Below, one piece after another: positions 1 to 11,982 of a stretch of 64,000 bases of DNA. Location of the stretch: positions 1,178,001 to 1,242,000 of the forward strand of contig JAFJTR010000001.1 of the NCBI GenBank assembly GCA_022559985.1, read 5' to 3'. The notes under the pieces are model-generated. The model saw only the letters and a program-made list of their open reading frames with translations, was not told the origin of the DNA and made no database searches. Position 1 is the first letter of the stretch, and every line of letters starts with the position of its first letter. Source of the stretch: Parastagonospora avenae f. sp. tritici 18332-5 (Eukaryota > Ascomycota > Dothideomycetes > Pleosporales > Phaeosphaeriaceae). A program made the translations under genes and the position numbers.

Positions 1-1352
1 TCGCGCGAGACTTACCGGCGTAGAGACTGCGCATGCCGCCCGCCTGCCATAATTCCTTCATGGCAGTAGCGAGCGGTGTCCATGCATTGCGCACGGCTCC
101 GAGGACATTTCCAGACTTTGCGGCAACAACGGCTTGTTCAGTAGCAGCGCCGGTCTGGGCGATGAGGTATACTTTCAATCGGTCGAGGGGCGCAGTCGAG
201 GTGCGAGAAACAATTCCTGCGATACCTCCCGCCACGAAATAGCCTGTATGGGGAACACAAGCAATCAGCACGGTTCCTAAGCTTTCTACAAGCCCCGTGG
301 GTACCTCAGTGCGAGAAGCGTCAAGCTCCTCGGCAACTTCAGAACGTGGCGGGAGCGTTTGCGAGTGCGAGAGAGTAGGAGCAGGTGGTGAAGCCATTTC
401 CAGCGATGCGTTGTAATCTGAAGGAAAAGAAGTAGGCGGTGTTCTCGCTACCAGTAGGAGAGAGCCGAAGAAAAACTGAAGAAAACGCTGTGCAGTACCT
501 AAACCATGGATCGTGTCGTCGCTAACGAGAACGTCGCCCTCCTGATTCACTTTCATCGTCGCGGAAAAATAGGACATGACCGCATGCAGATTGGGCGCGC
601 TGGCCGGTATAAATAGAAGAAAGTCCCTTTCATCTGTCAGTTCTGAACTTGGTGTATGTTTGGGCTCGCTTTTCAGCACCAGCACGGGCGAGTTCTAGCG
701 TTGCAGCATCGCAGGTGAAAATAAAGCGCATTGTGCGCTTCCACCCGGCGTCGGATCTCCGCAGCTCTATGTGGTCGCAGCCCGTACCTGGCAGGAATTT
801 GAAGGACTTAATGGGTGACGTACCGCCATTCTTCGAAACTGATGCTGCCGTCGTTGTTGGTGTCCACCTCGGTGAAGAAGGTGTCCAAATTACTGTTGGG
901 TACCGCCAGCCCTGCGCGACTCAGAGCTGCGCGGAGCTCGGGTTTCGATATCTTTCCGTCGTTGTTGTAGTCGATGCTCTTGAACAGAGATAGGAGTTCC
1001 CTTTCAGTTTCGTGTACGAATGTTCGGAATTCTAGTGCCACGGGCATCAGCAAGGGGTTGATTTGATTCGCAGTAATGGGGGCAGAGCTCACCCTGGTAT
1101 GAGATTTGCCCACTCCCGTCGGTGTCGACAGCTTTCATCACATCGTCCAGGAGCTGGTCGGCGTTTTTTAAGGCTACAGTATCCTCTTAGCCAAATTCAT
1201 TTGCACGCGGTGCAATAGGGCTCACGGTGGTCCAGCTTCCGCAGCCCCTTCTTGAGCGCGGGCAAGTCCAAATGGCCCTGTTTGCGCGTGTCGAGCGTCG
1301 CCCAGAGCTCGTCGACCCGGGCGTCCGCGACGCTTGCGCTGTTGGTGTCCAT
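1..1352 (-). CDS. SAL1: Calcium-dependent mitochondrial carrier (SAL1/SCaMC type), 3' part missing
   Basis: An inner-membrane carrier with a calcium-binding N-terminal half, of the family that exchanges ATP-Mg for phosphate in response to cytosolic calcium. Read on the minus strand it starts at the ATG at 1352-1350. It shows EF-hand loops with the cores DTDGSGQIS, DYNNDGKIS and DTNNDGSIS, then SFEEWRDFLLF, a linker, and the first carrier repeat beginning GYFVAGGIAGIVSRTSTAPL with the PxD signature as PLDRLK. Exons are about 1352-1226, 1173-1093, 1031-824 and 626-16, and another intron (GTAAGT) opens at 15 and leaves the window. The intron at 823-627 is unusually long (about 197 bases) but joins EEWR to DFLLF exactly as in relatives. 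It is divergent from cyclin C. The other carrier repeats lie outside, so substrate residues cannot be checked. Confidence 0.9.
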
Positions 1353-1994
1353 TGTGGTGGTGCTGTTATCTTCGGTCTATCATGGCTGTGGGTTGCCGCG
1401 CGCGGGGGGAGCAGCTCTCGAACCTAGGCGAGAGACAATGCTGAAGGAATGGCTGTGGGTGAAGGTGAAGGCTCATAGGATTCGACGTGGGGTATGAGGT
1501 CAGCGCTCGAAGCTTGGAGCGCTCCGAAAAAAGCCTAGCTGAACAAGTGGCCGGCTGCACCGAGGGAAGGAGCGGCAGCTGTGACCACCATTTGCTGACA
1601 CATGATTGGACAGAATGTCACCCCTTACCCCAGTAGTAATCACCATGCCATACACATCCCAGAGCCTCATTCGTACTGCAGACCCCATTTGCTTGTCTCA
1701 GTACCAGCAATGACTACAGTCGGCGCCCTTGATTAGTTTGCTTATTTGTACGCGTTTGCATTTTGGTTGTCCGGTTACTGAGCCGTAGCTCACCAGGCAA
1801 TTCTGCACTCGACGGCGTGCGGAGACCTATCCTTTGGAGTATATAGTCTGATATTGCTGCTTGACGCTCCAAGTCGCACTTATCTCGTCGGTTCATTCCT
1901 GCCTCTCTCGATTTCGATATTGGCTCTCTTTATGCTTGAAATCGTCTCTGGCCACCTGTAATCTCCTACTTGATCGCAAAAAAACTTGAACAAA
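1353..1994. other. Divergent intergenic region between SAL1 and SSN8
   Basis: About 640 bases between two outward-facing starts, so it should hold both promoters. A TATA-like TATATAG lies near 1838, about 155 bases before the cyclin C start. No supported gene is present. Confidence 0.6.
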
Positions 1995-2977
1995 ATGGCT
2001 TCCAGCTATTGGGAGTCCACGCAACGCAAGTTCTGGACATTCACGAAACAAGAACTGGCGCATGAACGGAAAAAGATAGAAGAATCGGAGCGGAACTTGG
2101 TCAACATGTATCCTTTGCCAGACAGGAGGCATCTCAGTATCTACTTCTACCACCGTATGTTGTCTGTACTCGCAAAGACTTCAGGAGCTGACCGACACAG
2201 AATTATCCAAGATGGCAAGACCTCTGGGCATACGGCAACAGGCTCTCGCTACCGCACAGGTTTATATACGCCGGTTCTACGCGAAAATCGAGATTCGAAG
2301 AACGAACCCTGCGCTTGTGCTTGCTACTGCTCTCTACTTGGCCTGCAAAATGGAGGAGTGTCCGCAGCACATCAGGATGGTACTCGCAGAAGCCCGCCAT
2401 TGCTGGGGTGGGTGTCTTGAAATCAGCGCCCGCATGGTGATGACTGACTAGCATGGCAGACACTTCGTTCAACGACATCTCGAAAATCGGAGAATGCGAG
2501 TTCACGCTCATATCAGAGATGAATTCACAGCTTATCATCCATCACCCATATCGCAGCCTTGCCGACATGCAGACCCAGTTCCAGCTGACGCAGGAAGAAA
2601 ATGCCCTCGCATGGTCCATCATCAACGACCACTACCTCACAGACCTGCCTTTGCTGCACGCACCACACGTGATAGCCATCACAGCAATGTTTCTCGCCGT
2701 TGTCCTCAAGCCGACACAGGGCGGCCTCCAGCTCAACGCCGCAGGCATGACCAACGCTCTGCAATCACTGGGAAACGCCCGAGGGGCACCGCAAGGAGCG
2801 CAGAACAGAGTGCAAAAGCTGGTGGACTGGCTGGCAGAGAGCAGCGTCGACATTGAAGCAGTAGTAGAGTGCACGCAGGAGCTCATATCGCTTTACGAGG
2901 TCTGGGAATCTTACACTGATAAGACATGCAAAGATCAGATTGCAAAGTTCGTCAAGGCGAGAGGGCTCGACAAATGA
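1995..2977 (+). CDS. SSN8: Cyclin C, Mediator kinase-module subunit
   Basis: Partner of the Cdk8/Ssn3 kinase in the RNA polymerase II Mediator complex, acting in the nucleus. Three exons (1995-2154, 2201-2411, 2452-2977) give 298 residues, about normal for fungal SSN8. The N-terminus MASSYWESTQRKFW is the family's typical opening. The first cyclin box runs through YIRRFYAKIEIRRTNPALV and LACKMEECPQHI, and the second through SLISEMNSQLIIHHPYRSL and SIINDHYLTDLPLLHAPHVI. Both introns join the conserved reading frame; the second uses GTGTCT at 2412 and TAG at 2449-2451, giving WGGMADTSFND. The start is the first ATG before that motif. Confidence 0.95.
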
Positions 2978-4910
2978 TTAGCCGGTTTATCTGAAACTTT
3001 GCTGTGGCTGGCGATGCAGCTGCTGCTTAGCCGGCTTCGAATATGTAGACAAGGACATAGAATAGTGAAGCGAAGGAGAAGGCCGGGTAAACGCGCATGC
3101 TGTAAGACTCGCAGCGTTTGGTTCCGCAATACCACCGCAAGGCTATTGTTTGCAATGCAGCAATCTACAGAACATGATCAGGCGAACGACATCGCTCACC
3201 CACCGTGCTGCGGCATTGCATCAATGGGCTGCGCCACCGGTCATGGGAACAGACAAGCATCGATGCAGCATGTACGACCGAGCTCAACAGTTCGGGGTAA
3301 TCTGGCTGCTCATCAAGGGTGGTCAGAACTTAGAATAGTAAGCAGCCTTATGATGTTCACTCGAGACCCCAGACGGTGATGGAACTGCACGCGAAGCGAC
3401 AGGTATTCAGGTAAATGAATCGCACCTCCTGGGTGGGGGGATTGGAGTGAGCGAGTTTCGAGCACCTCTGTGGTTCATGCAACGGCTTGGCGCTGTTCCA
3501 GGCTGTTTGCGATGGCGAAGCGAGCGTGGTCAAGTCAGCGATCATCCGATGCCTGCTCTCGCTCTCAGACTGATGAAGAAGTCGAGAAGAGAATGAAGCC
3601 GGGTGGCATGTTCATCTCGAGATGCAGCATCATAGGCGGAGCAACGAGCACGAAGCGCAACGGCTTGCGGGGAGCGCCGGGTCAGCTAAATTTGGAGTGG
3701 TGTCCTTGTCGCCCATTGGCGCTGGCGCAAAGCGTTCCTTCACCAGCTTGGAAACGTCGCGCAGGGAAGCGCGGGCAGCCGGGACATTCAGGGTGCAGAG
3801 GACCAGACACCACGAGCGTCTAGACATGCACGGCCAACGATCCGAAGGGTGCCAACGAGCAAACTGCGCCGCCTTGTGTGACCTCACGACGGCATTCCAG
3901 AACGACTTGCGGGGCTGGAGAGGGAAATGATGTGCGCGCAAGCAGGGACAGCCGGCCACCAGCCCACCCACCAGCCAGCGCTCAACCATGCTGCTGGCCG
4001 GCGACTGCGCCTAGCTCGCCCTCGACAGGCGGGCAGCTTCGAGGCGTCGAGGCGTCGAGCAAGAAAGCCGTCGGGATTGCACACTCGACAGCGCATCGTG
4101 TCGGGTTTCGTTCAGAAGGCTGGCGACGAGTGCGGTTAGAGGGTTGGTCGAGCATGCATTCCCCTGGCTACGGGAGAAAGCAGCGGTCAAGGCGAGAGGC
4201 TTGGGTCACGCAGGCTGGCAGTCCACCCCATTGTGAGTTGTCTGGCAGGCCTAGCGGGATAGCGTCGTTTGATAATGCGCCGCCCTCTGCATGGCCGCCC
4301 ACGGTCCAAGATGCGCGCGCGTCAAAAAGACAGGAACTTGACGCAGGGCCTCATGTTGAACCAGCCGACGTGAGGTGCCCTGCGACACTCCATTATGGAT
4401 CGCAACAAGGACAGCGCACGCCGTGGACGTGTCCGCGCTTCGCTGCGATCGCAGAGCCATGACTTGAAGCCCTTGAGCGTCCGCACAGACGCCGGCCTAG
4501 CCCGTAAGCGGCCTCGGTGGTGGCAATGTGCGTGGCCGGCCGCCAATGAATGAAGATGAGACCCACTTGAGCACTGCGCACGGGCTCGGGGCCCTGGAGG
4601 CAGGTGCTGACCAGCGGGCGCCTTCCTTTTCATCCCATCCCAACCCTCTCGACCTCTTCGCTCTGTCTTTCAAGCCTCTCAACATCTCCTCAGCCTCGCA
4701 TCGCCATACCTCCCTCTAGTTAATACTCACCGCGCGCACACAGCACACGCAACCAATCTTTGCAGCTCCCCCGCGACCTCTTACGCCTTCTCCGACGAAT
4801 CATACCCCTTTGTTTCGCCTTTGTTGTGGTCGCTTCGGCCTTCATCTACCGACCCCTCACCCACATTTCGTCCGAACCAGCATCAGCACAACCCATCACT
4901 TTGCACCACC
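2978..4910. other. Long intergenic region without a supported gene
   Basis: About 1.9 kb. Several reading frames over 100 codons occur on both strands (for example near 3470-4462), but their products are R/S/A/G-rich, overlap one another and match no family I recognise. The last 300 bases are C/T-rich, typical of a fungal promoter and leader for the gene at 4911. Confidence 0.5.
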
Positions 4911-5568
4911 ATGTCGCAATTCTTCAACTACGGTGGCCAGCACCAGCAACAGCACCTCAACGCTCATTCGCACAACCACCACGGCGGCAGATCGCGGAGG
5001 GCGCCCCGGATCTCGGCTCAGCAGAACCACAGGCAGATCCGACAGCAGGTGCGCACGCCAAAGGAGTTCAACGTCGAGCCGCCTACCATGCTCGCATTCA
5101 AGCGTGACTTCGAGGCCGCCAGGTCCTTTGATATTGAAGACGATGAGATGTTCTGTCCGTTCCACTTGCTCACTGAGGATGATGTAAGTATCTTGGCCCA
5201 CGATGTTTGCCACCGGCCCATGTCATCGCACCCGCCTCAACAGGCGCTGACCCGATGAATAGCTTCAATCCATCCACTCGTCTGGCTCTGATCGCTCGTC
5301 TCTCTCGAGCGGATCGCCAGAACAGTCTCCTCTCCAGCACCAATTGCAGCCAACTCCGTCCTTTGTTTTGTCCTCGGCACCGAACCCATACACCCCTGCT
5401 GGGTTCCAGCACAACTCGTCTCAGACGAAGCTCCACCAGCCACTAGCTCAGCGCACCCGCAACGCTATCCCAATAGTTGACCCCTCGACCCGAGCTGTTG
5501 CCAGCCCGCCACCATCTGTCTCGCCCAACCGACAGATGCAGCAGCAGTTCATGTCGCGACGCTGGTAG
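4911..5568 (+). CDS. Conserved fungal protein of unknown function, mostly disordered
   Basis: Two exons (4911-5183 and 5263-5568, phase 0, GTAAGT..TAG) give 192 residues. The N-terminus is Q/H/N-rich. It is followed by a conserved-looking block with RRAPRISAQQ, a segment around TMLAFKRDFEAARSFDIEDD and the motif FHLLTEDD. After the intron comes a serine-rich stretch with SSGSDRSSLSSGSPEQSPLQ and a proline-rich tail. I recall the RRAPR..FDxEDD..LLTEDD pattern from uncharacterised Pezizomycotina proteins but know no function. There is no signal peptide or membrane segment. The Ser/Pro-rich C-terminal half could be phosphorylated (inference). The flanking non-coding regions are long on both sides. 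Confidence 0.8.
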
Positions 5569-7226
5569 AGCCTTGCAGGCACGAGGCCACGCGTTGTATT
5601 CGGTCGGTGTTGCGTCTTCTGTTGTTGAGCTAGTGGCTACCCTTCTCATGCGCGAGTCTGCTCTTGCATGCCTTTACTGGATCTAATTACCTTCTCCCGG
5701 ATATCCTCTGGAGGATCATGCGTCCATACTATCGACTCTCCCCTGTACAAATCTACGATATCTCGTTCGACATCTTGGTAATACCACTCGACTCGACGAC
5801 GGCGTTGCACTGAAGCGAAAACACATCTCTTTCGAATAGAACGCATTGGTCTCTTGTCTTTGAGCGCTAACGCATTCACGGCGGCTTGCACATAACGGTG
5901 TTTTGGGTCGCATCCTTGGTTATCATCAGCGTTCTAAAGACTTTTCAGAAAATTCTTGGTTACAGATAACGGTGTTCTGTAGCGGTGCTATCATACATTA
6001 TTGTCACCCGGCTGCCTGGTATGGCGCCACTACAAAGGGCAGATTTCTTTTGTGCGGTTGGTCTTTGGTTTCAGCGGTCGGTATATACCATTGGGGCGCG
6101 ATTTCGAAGCGGTGGTGTCAATCGGTTTTTGGGTGCATGCGTCGGCCTGTCTATCAGTACCTGTACGACGCTGGGATGATTCTACGCAGTCAATCGGCGC
6201 AGGGTTCCGTTGGTTTCTTTTCCATTGTATGAGGATTTACGACCCAGTGGTTGGGGCGATCTTTTTTTCAATCTCTTGGTTTTATCTCTCCTTCGGGAAC
6301 TATTCTCTTTATACAACACGCCTCTTTGAAGAGGGCAGTGCGTATCTATAGGATACAGAATCACAACTTATCTACATCAAATTGATGGCCCTCCTGAGTG
6401 TAATGCCTGCCATTGTTTGAGATGAGAGATTGCAATCGACGACCAAACTCAATGATCGGTATAGTTGCCTTGTCAACAAACGTTACGAACCCGGTGCGGG
6501 GTATGGCCTCGAATGTGGTCCGTCAAGCTGACCAGCTCCAAAACCACGCTCAACACCGTTCCGTGCCGCGACCTCACCTCAGATGCGAAGGAACCCTTCA
6601 CCCAGTCGTCCCACGCGGGTCACAATGCAGGTACAACATGCGGCAGATTGCGGCACAGGCACAGGCACAGGTACCAGGCTGCGTCGTGACCCACGGATGC
6701 ATCGCACATCGCTCTCGACGGGCTGGCTCAGCCAGCAGGCAGTGCATCGAGCTTGCATCTCTAGACCAGCCCACGTGCATATCTAGGAACACCAGCACGG
6801 CCGCGCACAAAGAGGAATAGACGCATGGCCCATGCTTTGAAATGGGCTCTGTTCGAATGGACGCTCGCGGCCGGTCCGGGCCCCCAATTTCGTAATGCAC
6901 ATGCACATGTAGTGCTTTGGGGCGCGGTGACGTCACCCGTTAAATGCCATCACCGTCGGCATGGGGAAAGGGAGGGATTGGAAGCTTCGTTTCGTTGGCG
7001 CCGGAGGAAAAAATCTCCAAGCTTGACCTGAGCTATCATTCTTCATCACACCCCAGCTTGCTATCACATTCATCATATCTGCAATTGAGGTTGTTGTGTG
7101 CATCTAGACGACAATTTATAGCGTTTGAATCTATCGTCCAATCCATCTCCACACGCCCCCGCGAAACTTCCCTCCAAACCATCAACAACAACAATCCTCC
7201 CATCACACATCCCTCAACCACACATC
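5569..7226. other. Intergenic region, probable long 3' UTR then promoter
   Basis: From 5569 to about 6360 the + strand is T-rich with many stops and repeats the string ATAACGGTGTT at about 5893 and 5959, which fits a long 3' UTR of the preceding gene. Overlapping frames of about 110 codons at 5903-6351 look accidental. Three tandem GCACAG units lie at 6653-6670. From about 7050 it becomes the C/A-rich leader of the next gene. Confidence 0.4.
6928..6935. promoter_or_regulatory. CRE/ATF palindrome TGACGTCA
   Basis: A perfect 8-base palindrome recognised by bZIP factors of the ATF/CREB class, about 290 bases before the start of the small mitochondrial protein. Binding is inferred from the motif only; an 8-mer can occur by chance in 64 kb. 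Confidence 0.4.
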
Positions 7227-7696
7227 ATGTCATACATCCGTACCATCGCGGCTCGCCGCACGCCGTTCGTTGGAATCCAGCGCGCGGCCTTTTCCCAGTC
7301 AATAGCCCGCTGCGTGGGCAAGGAATCGGCTCTTCGTACGTTAAGCACCGCGCGCCTAGCTTCACGAGGCGCATACAACATCTCGAGGATTAGAATGAAC
7401 TGACGTGTGCATAATAGATAACGAGGGCCGCGCCGATGAGGTTGAGAAGAAGAAGCAGGAGCACTTGAAGGCGCAGAAGGAGGGCAAGAATACGTGGGAG
7501 GAGGGGCTTGCGTCGGATAGTGAGAGCGCGGTATGTCTACAGCTTCATCTTAGGATGACTGCTGGGTTGGTTGTGGTTAGGGTATGTGCTAATGGTGTAA
7601 TCATAGGTCAAGGCGGATCGCAGCGACAGCGGCAAGTCAACGAAGGAGGACATCAAGAAGCTCCAGGAGGAGGCGAAGAAGGTTGGAGGCTCGTAG
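7227..7696 (+). CDS. Small conserved mitochondrial-type protein, function unknown
   Basis: Three exons (7227-7335, 7418-7530, 7607-7696) give 103 residues. The first exon encodes a classic mitochondrial presequence: MSYIRTIAARRTPF, arginine-rich with no acidic residues, then RAAFSQSIARCVGKESAL. The mature part is short, charged and probably helical: HNEGRADEVEKKKQEHLKAQ, then ASDSESA, VKADRSDSGK and a C-terminal EDIKKLQEEAKKVGG. The pattern GKESALHNEGRA..E is one I recall from many ascomycetes without an assigned function. It superficially resembles small charged ATPase-inhibitor-like proteins, but I see no specific match. All three exons join in frame at GT..AG borders. Confidence 0.82.
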
Positions 7697-9451
7697 GATC
7701 TTTCTGATGGGGATACATCACAACTCGAGCATGGGTGGCGGAAATGGACATGAAAAGCAACAATGTTGGTTGGCATGTGCGAAAGCAAGGGCATGTCACG
7801 ACACATCAGATCATTATCTGCTCGACCACCAATTCAATTCAATCGATGAAACAAAAACTTCGGCTTCGATTCTTTCCTATTCAACGTGCTTTGCTGTCGG
7901 GCTAGAATTGCCACGTATGTACTGTTACTTCCCCACAAGCAAGCGAGGGAGGGCTAGCCAGCGTCGCAGACCCACAGTGTACACCGCAATCACCAACATC
8001 GCGAAGTACTTCACCGCAATTATGCATGGTGGAAGTAGCGACTGGGATTAGAGAAGCAGGTGTGGAAAGTAGAGGCTAATAGGTGTGATGGGGTTTTAAG
8101 GGAGATGCGTTGTCTTGCTGGCGAATATACGTTAGAAATCCGCCATCACCTGCATACAGAGCTTAGTGTCGCTCAGACAACTTGGATCCGCCTTTGACTG
8201 TCTTCAACCCTCTGAAAAGTTCCTGCTTTGTTTCGTCTTCTCATCTTGTCGTCTCCGTCAAATCACCTTCCTCACAATCTGTCCCATTCTCTTTCTCACT
8301 TCCAAGCCTTCTGCATCTCAAGCACACTTAACCCATCATCTAAAATCTAAAATTGCCATTCGCTCCTTTTCGCGCCGTCATCTTCATCCCTTCAAGTCTA
8401 TCGCATGCTGCAAGGAAAGTGTTATACTTTCTATTCAGACTTGCTCTAAATGAGAAAACGGTCTTGAATGTGTCGTTGTCGCCGTAGTCCGCTTTCGTCG
8501 CACTGACATGGGTCGGGCCCATATGGTTTTCTCTTATTTCTAGACTATTTCGCGCTCATGCTTGAAGTTGTCCTACGGGTGGGCGGGGTGCGAGAGATGC
8601 CTGGATCAACCTCGATCTCCCAGGATCTAGAGGTCGATGGTACAGGTGCAAGCCTGTCTGGGCCTTCGAAGAGACATGCTCGATCGCGCTCTTTGATTGA
8701 GTGGTCCTGGTACGAGAGGATGAAAAAATTGTAAACGTCTCATGGTCATGACGCCTCAGCCTCTTCACTCGAGGCGTAGGCATTGTTGTAAGAGTCCAGG
8801 CTGCGTGATGCCATGAGCCATGAACATAGTATGAGGTGACGGCTCCTAATTACTTTATTCACAGCGAAGATATGATAGGCGTCATCTTTGCGCCGTGCAA
8901 TCGGTGTTTGGTAGTGAGGTCCAACTATAGCGATGCTCAGGTCAGCAATCCGGAAATCAGGCAGCAGGAAAACTTCGCGAGCCTCTGGCTAGCGTATGCA
9001 AATTTATTCCATTGGCCAAGCGAAGTCCGCGAGCTTCGGCATACCATACCGAGTAACTGGTGTGCAAAGTTTCAGCTGCGACGGTACCCCAACACCCCTC
9101 CATGCACATCATCAGCACTTGAAAGTGGGGCAGTGTGGCGCAATTCAGGACATCAAAGCCGCGCAAAGAGGCTCACTCGGGAAGTAACCGGATCTACGCA
9201 ACGTTCCCGTTCGTAAAGAACGTAATATATTGGTTGCAAGTTTGCAGCCACGCAAGATGGAGGGGCTCTGCGAAGCTTGGTGGACCCCTCCGATGACGTG
9301 TGGCGCTTTTTTTGCACCGCCGCTTATCCGTGGTGGTACAGCTGACTAGGACGGCGCGGATACCTAATGATTCAACTCTAAAACTCCTAATCTTACTCTC
9401 TTTATCTATCACCCCACTGAGAAAAGTCAAGACTTGCGCAATACAAACAAC
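7697..9451. other. Long intergenic region without a supported gene
   Basis: About 1.75 kb. The stretch 8200-8420 on the + strand is strongly pyrimidine-rich and resembles a fungal 5' leader, but no convincing coding exon follows it; a non-coding transcript is possible. The last 150 bases form the leader of het-C. Confidence 0.4.
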
Positions 9452-11982
9452 ATGGGAGTTTCGTCGTCGCAATATTTACTGCTGGTCGCTATTGCGATGC
9501 TGGTTCTATTGCCTACCCAAGCTGAGGCTTTTGGCGCGGGGAATATCGCGTCCATTTCCAAGATCGAGGGGCAGAACTGGCGCCATGGAGATATTGAGGA
9601 TATGCTGGCTACGGTGGCTTGCTTGAAGGGACATAAATGGAAATCGAACATGATCAAGGTTAGATGCACCGCGGGCAGTTCAAGTTCGACTTAAGCTAAC
9701 TCACCCATAGCGCGTATACTTTGGCAACTGGCTTCGCGACTACTCACAAGTTCGTCTAACCCTTGGCCTCGAACTTGGTAGCAAGCTGACTCGAATAGGC
9801 TGTTGACGTTGGGACTCTGGCGAAAGTGCAGGCTGAAACTATCCGTGTCCTTGTGTGGGTCCTATCGTTCATGTCCTTTGGCTATGCTACTGGCGAATTC
9901 GAGGTCACAGCGGAGCGCCTCGGTGTCTACCGACCCGAAGAGCACATCGACAACCCCAAGGACTATGCCGACAACCAGGATGCTAGGAAGTACGATCCGC
10001 GACTACGCGGTCCCGTGAGTGAAGCCGAGCTAGCCATTGACCCACATACTGGAATGAAGAACTACATTGCGAATGAGCGAGGTGGATGGGCTACGTCCGC
10101 TGGATATGTCAAGTTTTCGTTTGCACGCGCAATCCATTTCGGCCGCCTGTATACCCACGGCGCATCCGGCCAGCGTGGACGGGAAGAGGATCTAGCAGAA
10201 GCCCTCCGCTGCCTGGGTCAAGGACTGCACTGCCTGGAAGACTTTGGCGCTCACACCAACTACACTGAGCTTGTCCTTCGCGAGCTCGGCTACCATGATG
10301 TTTTCCCTCATGTAGGTGTGGAAGCAGGTATCACGCTGAACGGTAAACATGTGTACCCGCTGGTGACAGGGACATTCGGTGGAGTAGACTTCTTCCATTC
10401 GGTCCTAGGAGAAGCCAATGACCATATTACCCAGTCTGAAATCGACGAGGTGAACACCGCCCTGGTGGATGCTGTTTCAAGCAACACCACCGGAAAGAGA
10501 GGCCCGGGAGGTGAAGCCCCTGCTTGCAGCGGATTGGTCGACGTCTTGAGCAAGGTCCCCGGCACTGGCGACCTTATTCGACAAGCCCAGGCTCTACAGG
10601 CATCTTCGGATGCTCAGGCCGCATCAAATGCTCGTTCCGGAGGATACGACGATTACAGCACACGAGCAGGGGGACAAGGTGGATACCAACAAAGTGGTTT
10701 CGATGCACCTCCTGGCTCCGTTGGAGGCCCTCCAGGGCCCAATATCCCAGGCACGGACACTGACCCTGCCACCATCATCCCCAAGATTTACCCCATCTTG
10801 GTGTTCCGTGACAATGTCGTGCGAAGCATTTCCGCGATTGTCTCCAAGATCCCTGGACTTGAGAAGCTCATCGAGACTATCACCGAGCGTGTCACGCTCT
10901 TCGTGCTGTCGCTGCTGGCACCCTTCATCCTGCCTATCATCAAGACAGCTTCGAGTCAGCTCAAGAGCGGATCGTCCGCCGTCATCGACTCAGCAGCTAA
11001 ACATCAGTACGAGGTCTGGACCATTCCCACCTCTTCCGACCCAACGCACAGCATGCTTTCCAAGGACCATTTCTCCAACGTCCTCAATCAGCCCGCTGGT
11101 CAAGTCGCCGTAGCCATTTTGCAATACGTCGCTCCTCGTGTCATCTATGCCTGGGACCATCCTGACGTTCCGGTTGAGCAAGTCCTGGACGACTGCATGC
11201 GCGTCTTCCACCACCCTGGTATGCGTGACGATCGCTGCGAAATCCACCGCAACATGTTCGAAGTCGTCAAGAAGTGGGCCCACAACTACCGTGGCAAGGA
11301 CCTCAACCACGTCCTCAGCTCAGAGTCTGTCCGCGCAGGCAAGAACCACAGCGGCTCAAACGACCACTCCCACGGCGCAGGCCATGGAGCAGCAGGTATT
11401 CAGGGCTTCGGCGGTTCTTCAGGCGGACACAGCGGCAGCAGTCACGGCGGCAGCAGCCACCAGCATTCTTCCTCTTCCGGCGGTGGTGGCGGCCTCCTCG
11501 GATCCCTCACCAGCAACCTCCCAGGCGGTCTCGGCAGCGCCTTCAACAGTCTCAATCTCGGTGGCAGTGGCCGCACCCGCGACGCAGCCGATTTCGACGC
11601 CCCCGCTCCCTCCGCCGCACCTTACCAGCCTGCCCCATCTCCCCAGCCATCTCAATGGGACTCATTCCACCCCTACCAGTCTTCCTACGCTGGTGAAGGC
11701 TATCAGCCCCCTGCGGAATACAGCCAAGCCACACCTGCGGGTGGATATGGATGGGGTCAGGCTCAAGGTCAGTACTCTGGCGGTCAGGGCGCGGAGCCGA
11801 GTTACACGGTTCCTACGGCGTATCAGCAAGGCTATGAGAATTACGGGGCAGGGCCAGCGGGATATCAGCAGCATCCCCAGCATCAGCAGCCGCCGAGTGA
11901 CGGGTATACGTATGATCAGAATGCGGCGTCTGGGAGTGATGGGAGACAATGGGGAGCTGGTGGACCGAACTCTGCGTGGTGA
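9452..11982 (+). CDS. het-C: HET-C heterokaryon incompatibility family protein
   Basis: Homologue of Neurospora HET-C, a glycine-rich protein whose alleles help set vegetative compatibility. Exons 9452-9658, 9711-9749 and 9799-11982 give 809 residues. An N-terminal signal peptide (YLLLVAIAMLVLLPTQAEAF) is followed by conserved blocks: GQNWRHGDIEDML, RVYFGNWLRDYSQAVDVG and LGQGLHCLEDFGAHTNYTEL. The last is rich in His/Asp/Glu and recalls phospholipase C-like metal sites. A hydrophobic segment near VTLFVLSLLAPFILPII follows. From about residue 540 the protein is low-complexity Gly/Ser, then Pro/Gln/Tyr-rich, as in HET-C. The 39-base middle exon is supported by frame and motif. Immediate neighbours include no HET-domain partner. 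Confidence 0.93.

Noticed and set aside
3470..4462. Overlapping frames of 100-195 codons on both strands
   Set aside because: Products are R/S/A/G-rich, mutually overlapping, lack any familiar motif and begin without a plausible leader; GC-rich DNA yields such frames by chance.
5903..6351. Two overlapping frames of about 110 codons in a T-rich region
   Set aside because: Hydrophobic, tryptophan/cysteine-rich products are typical of T-rich non-coding DNA; no splice or motif support.
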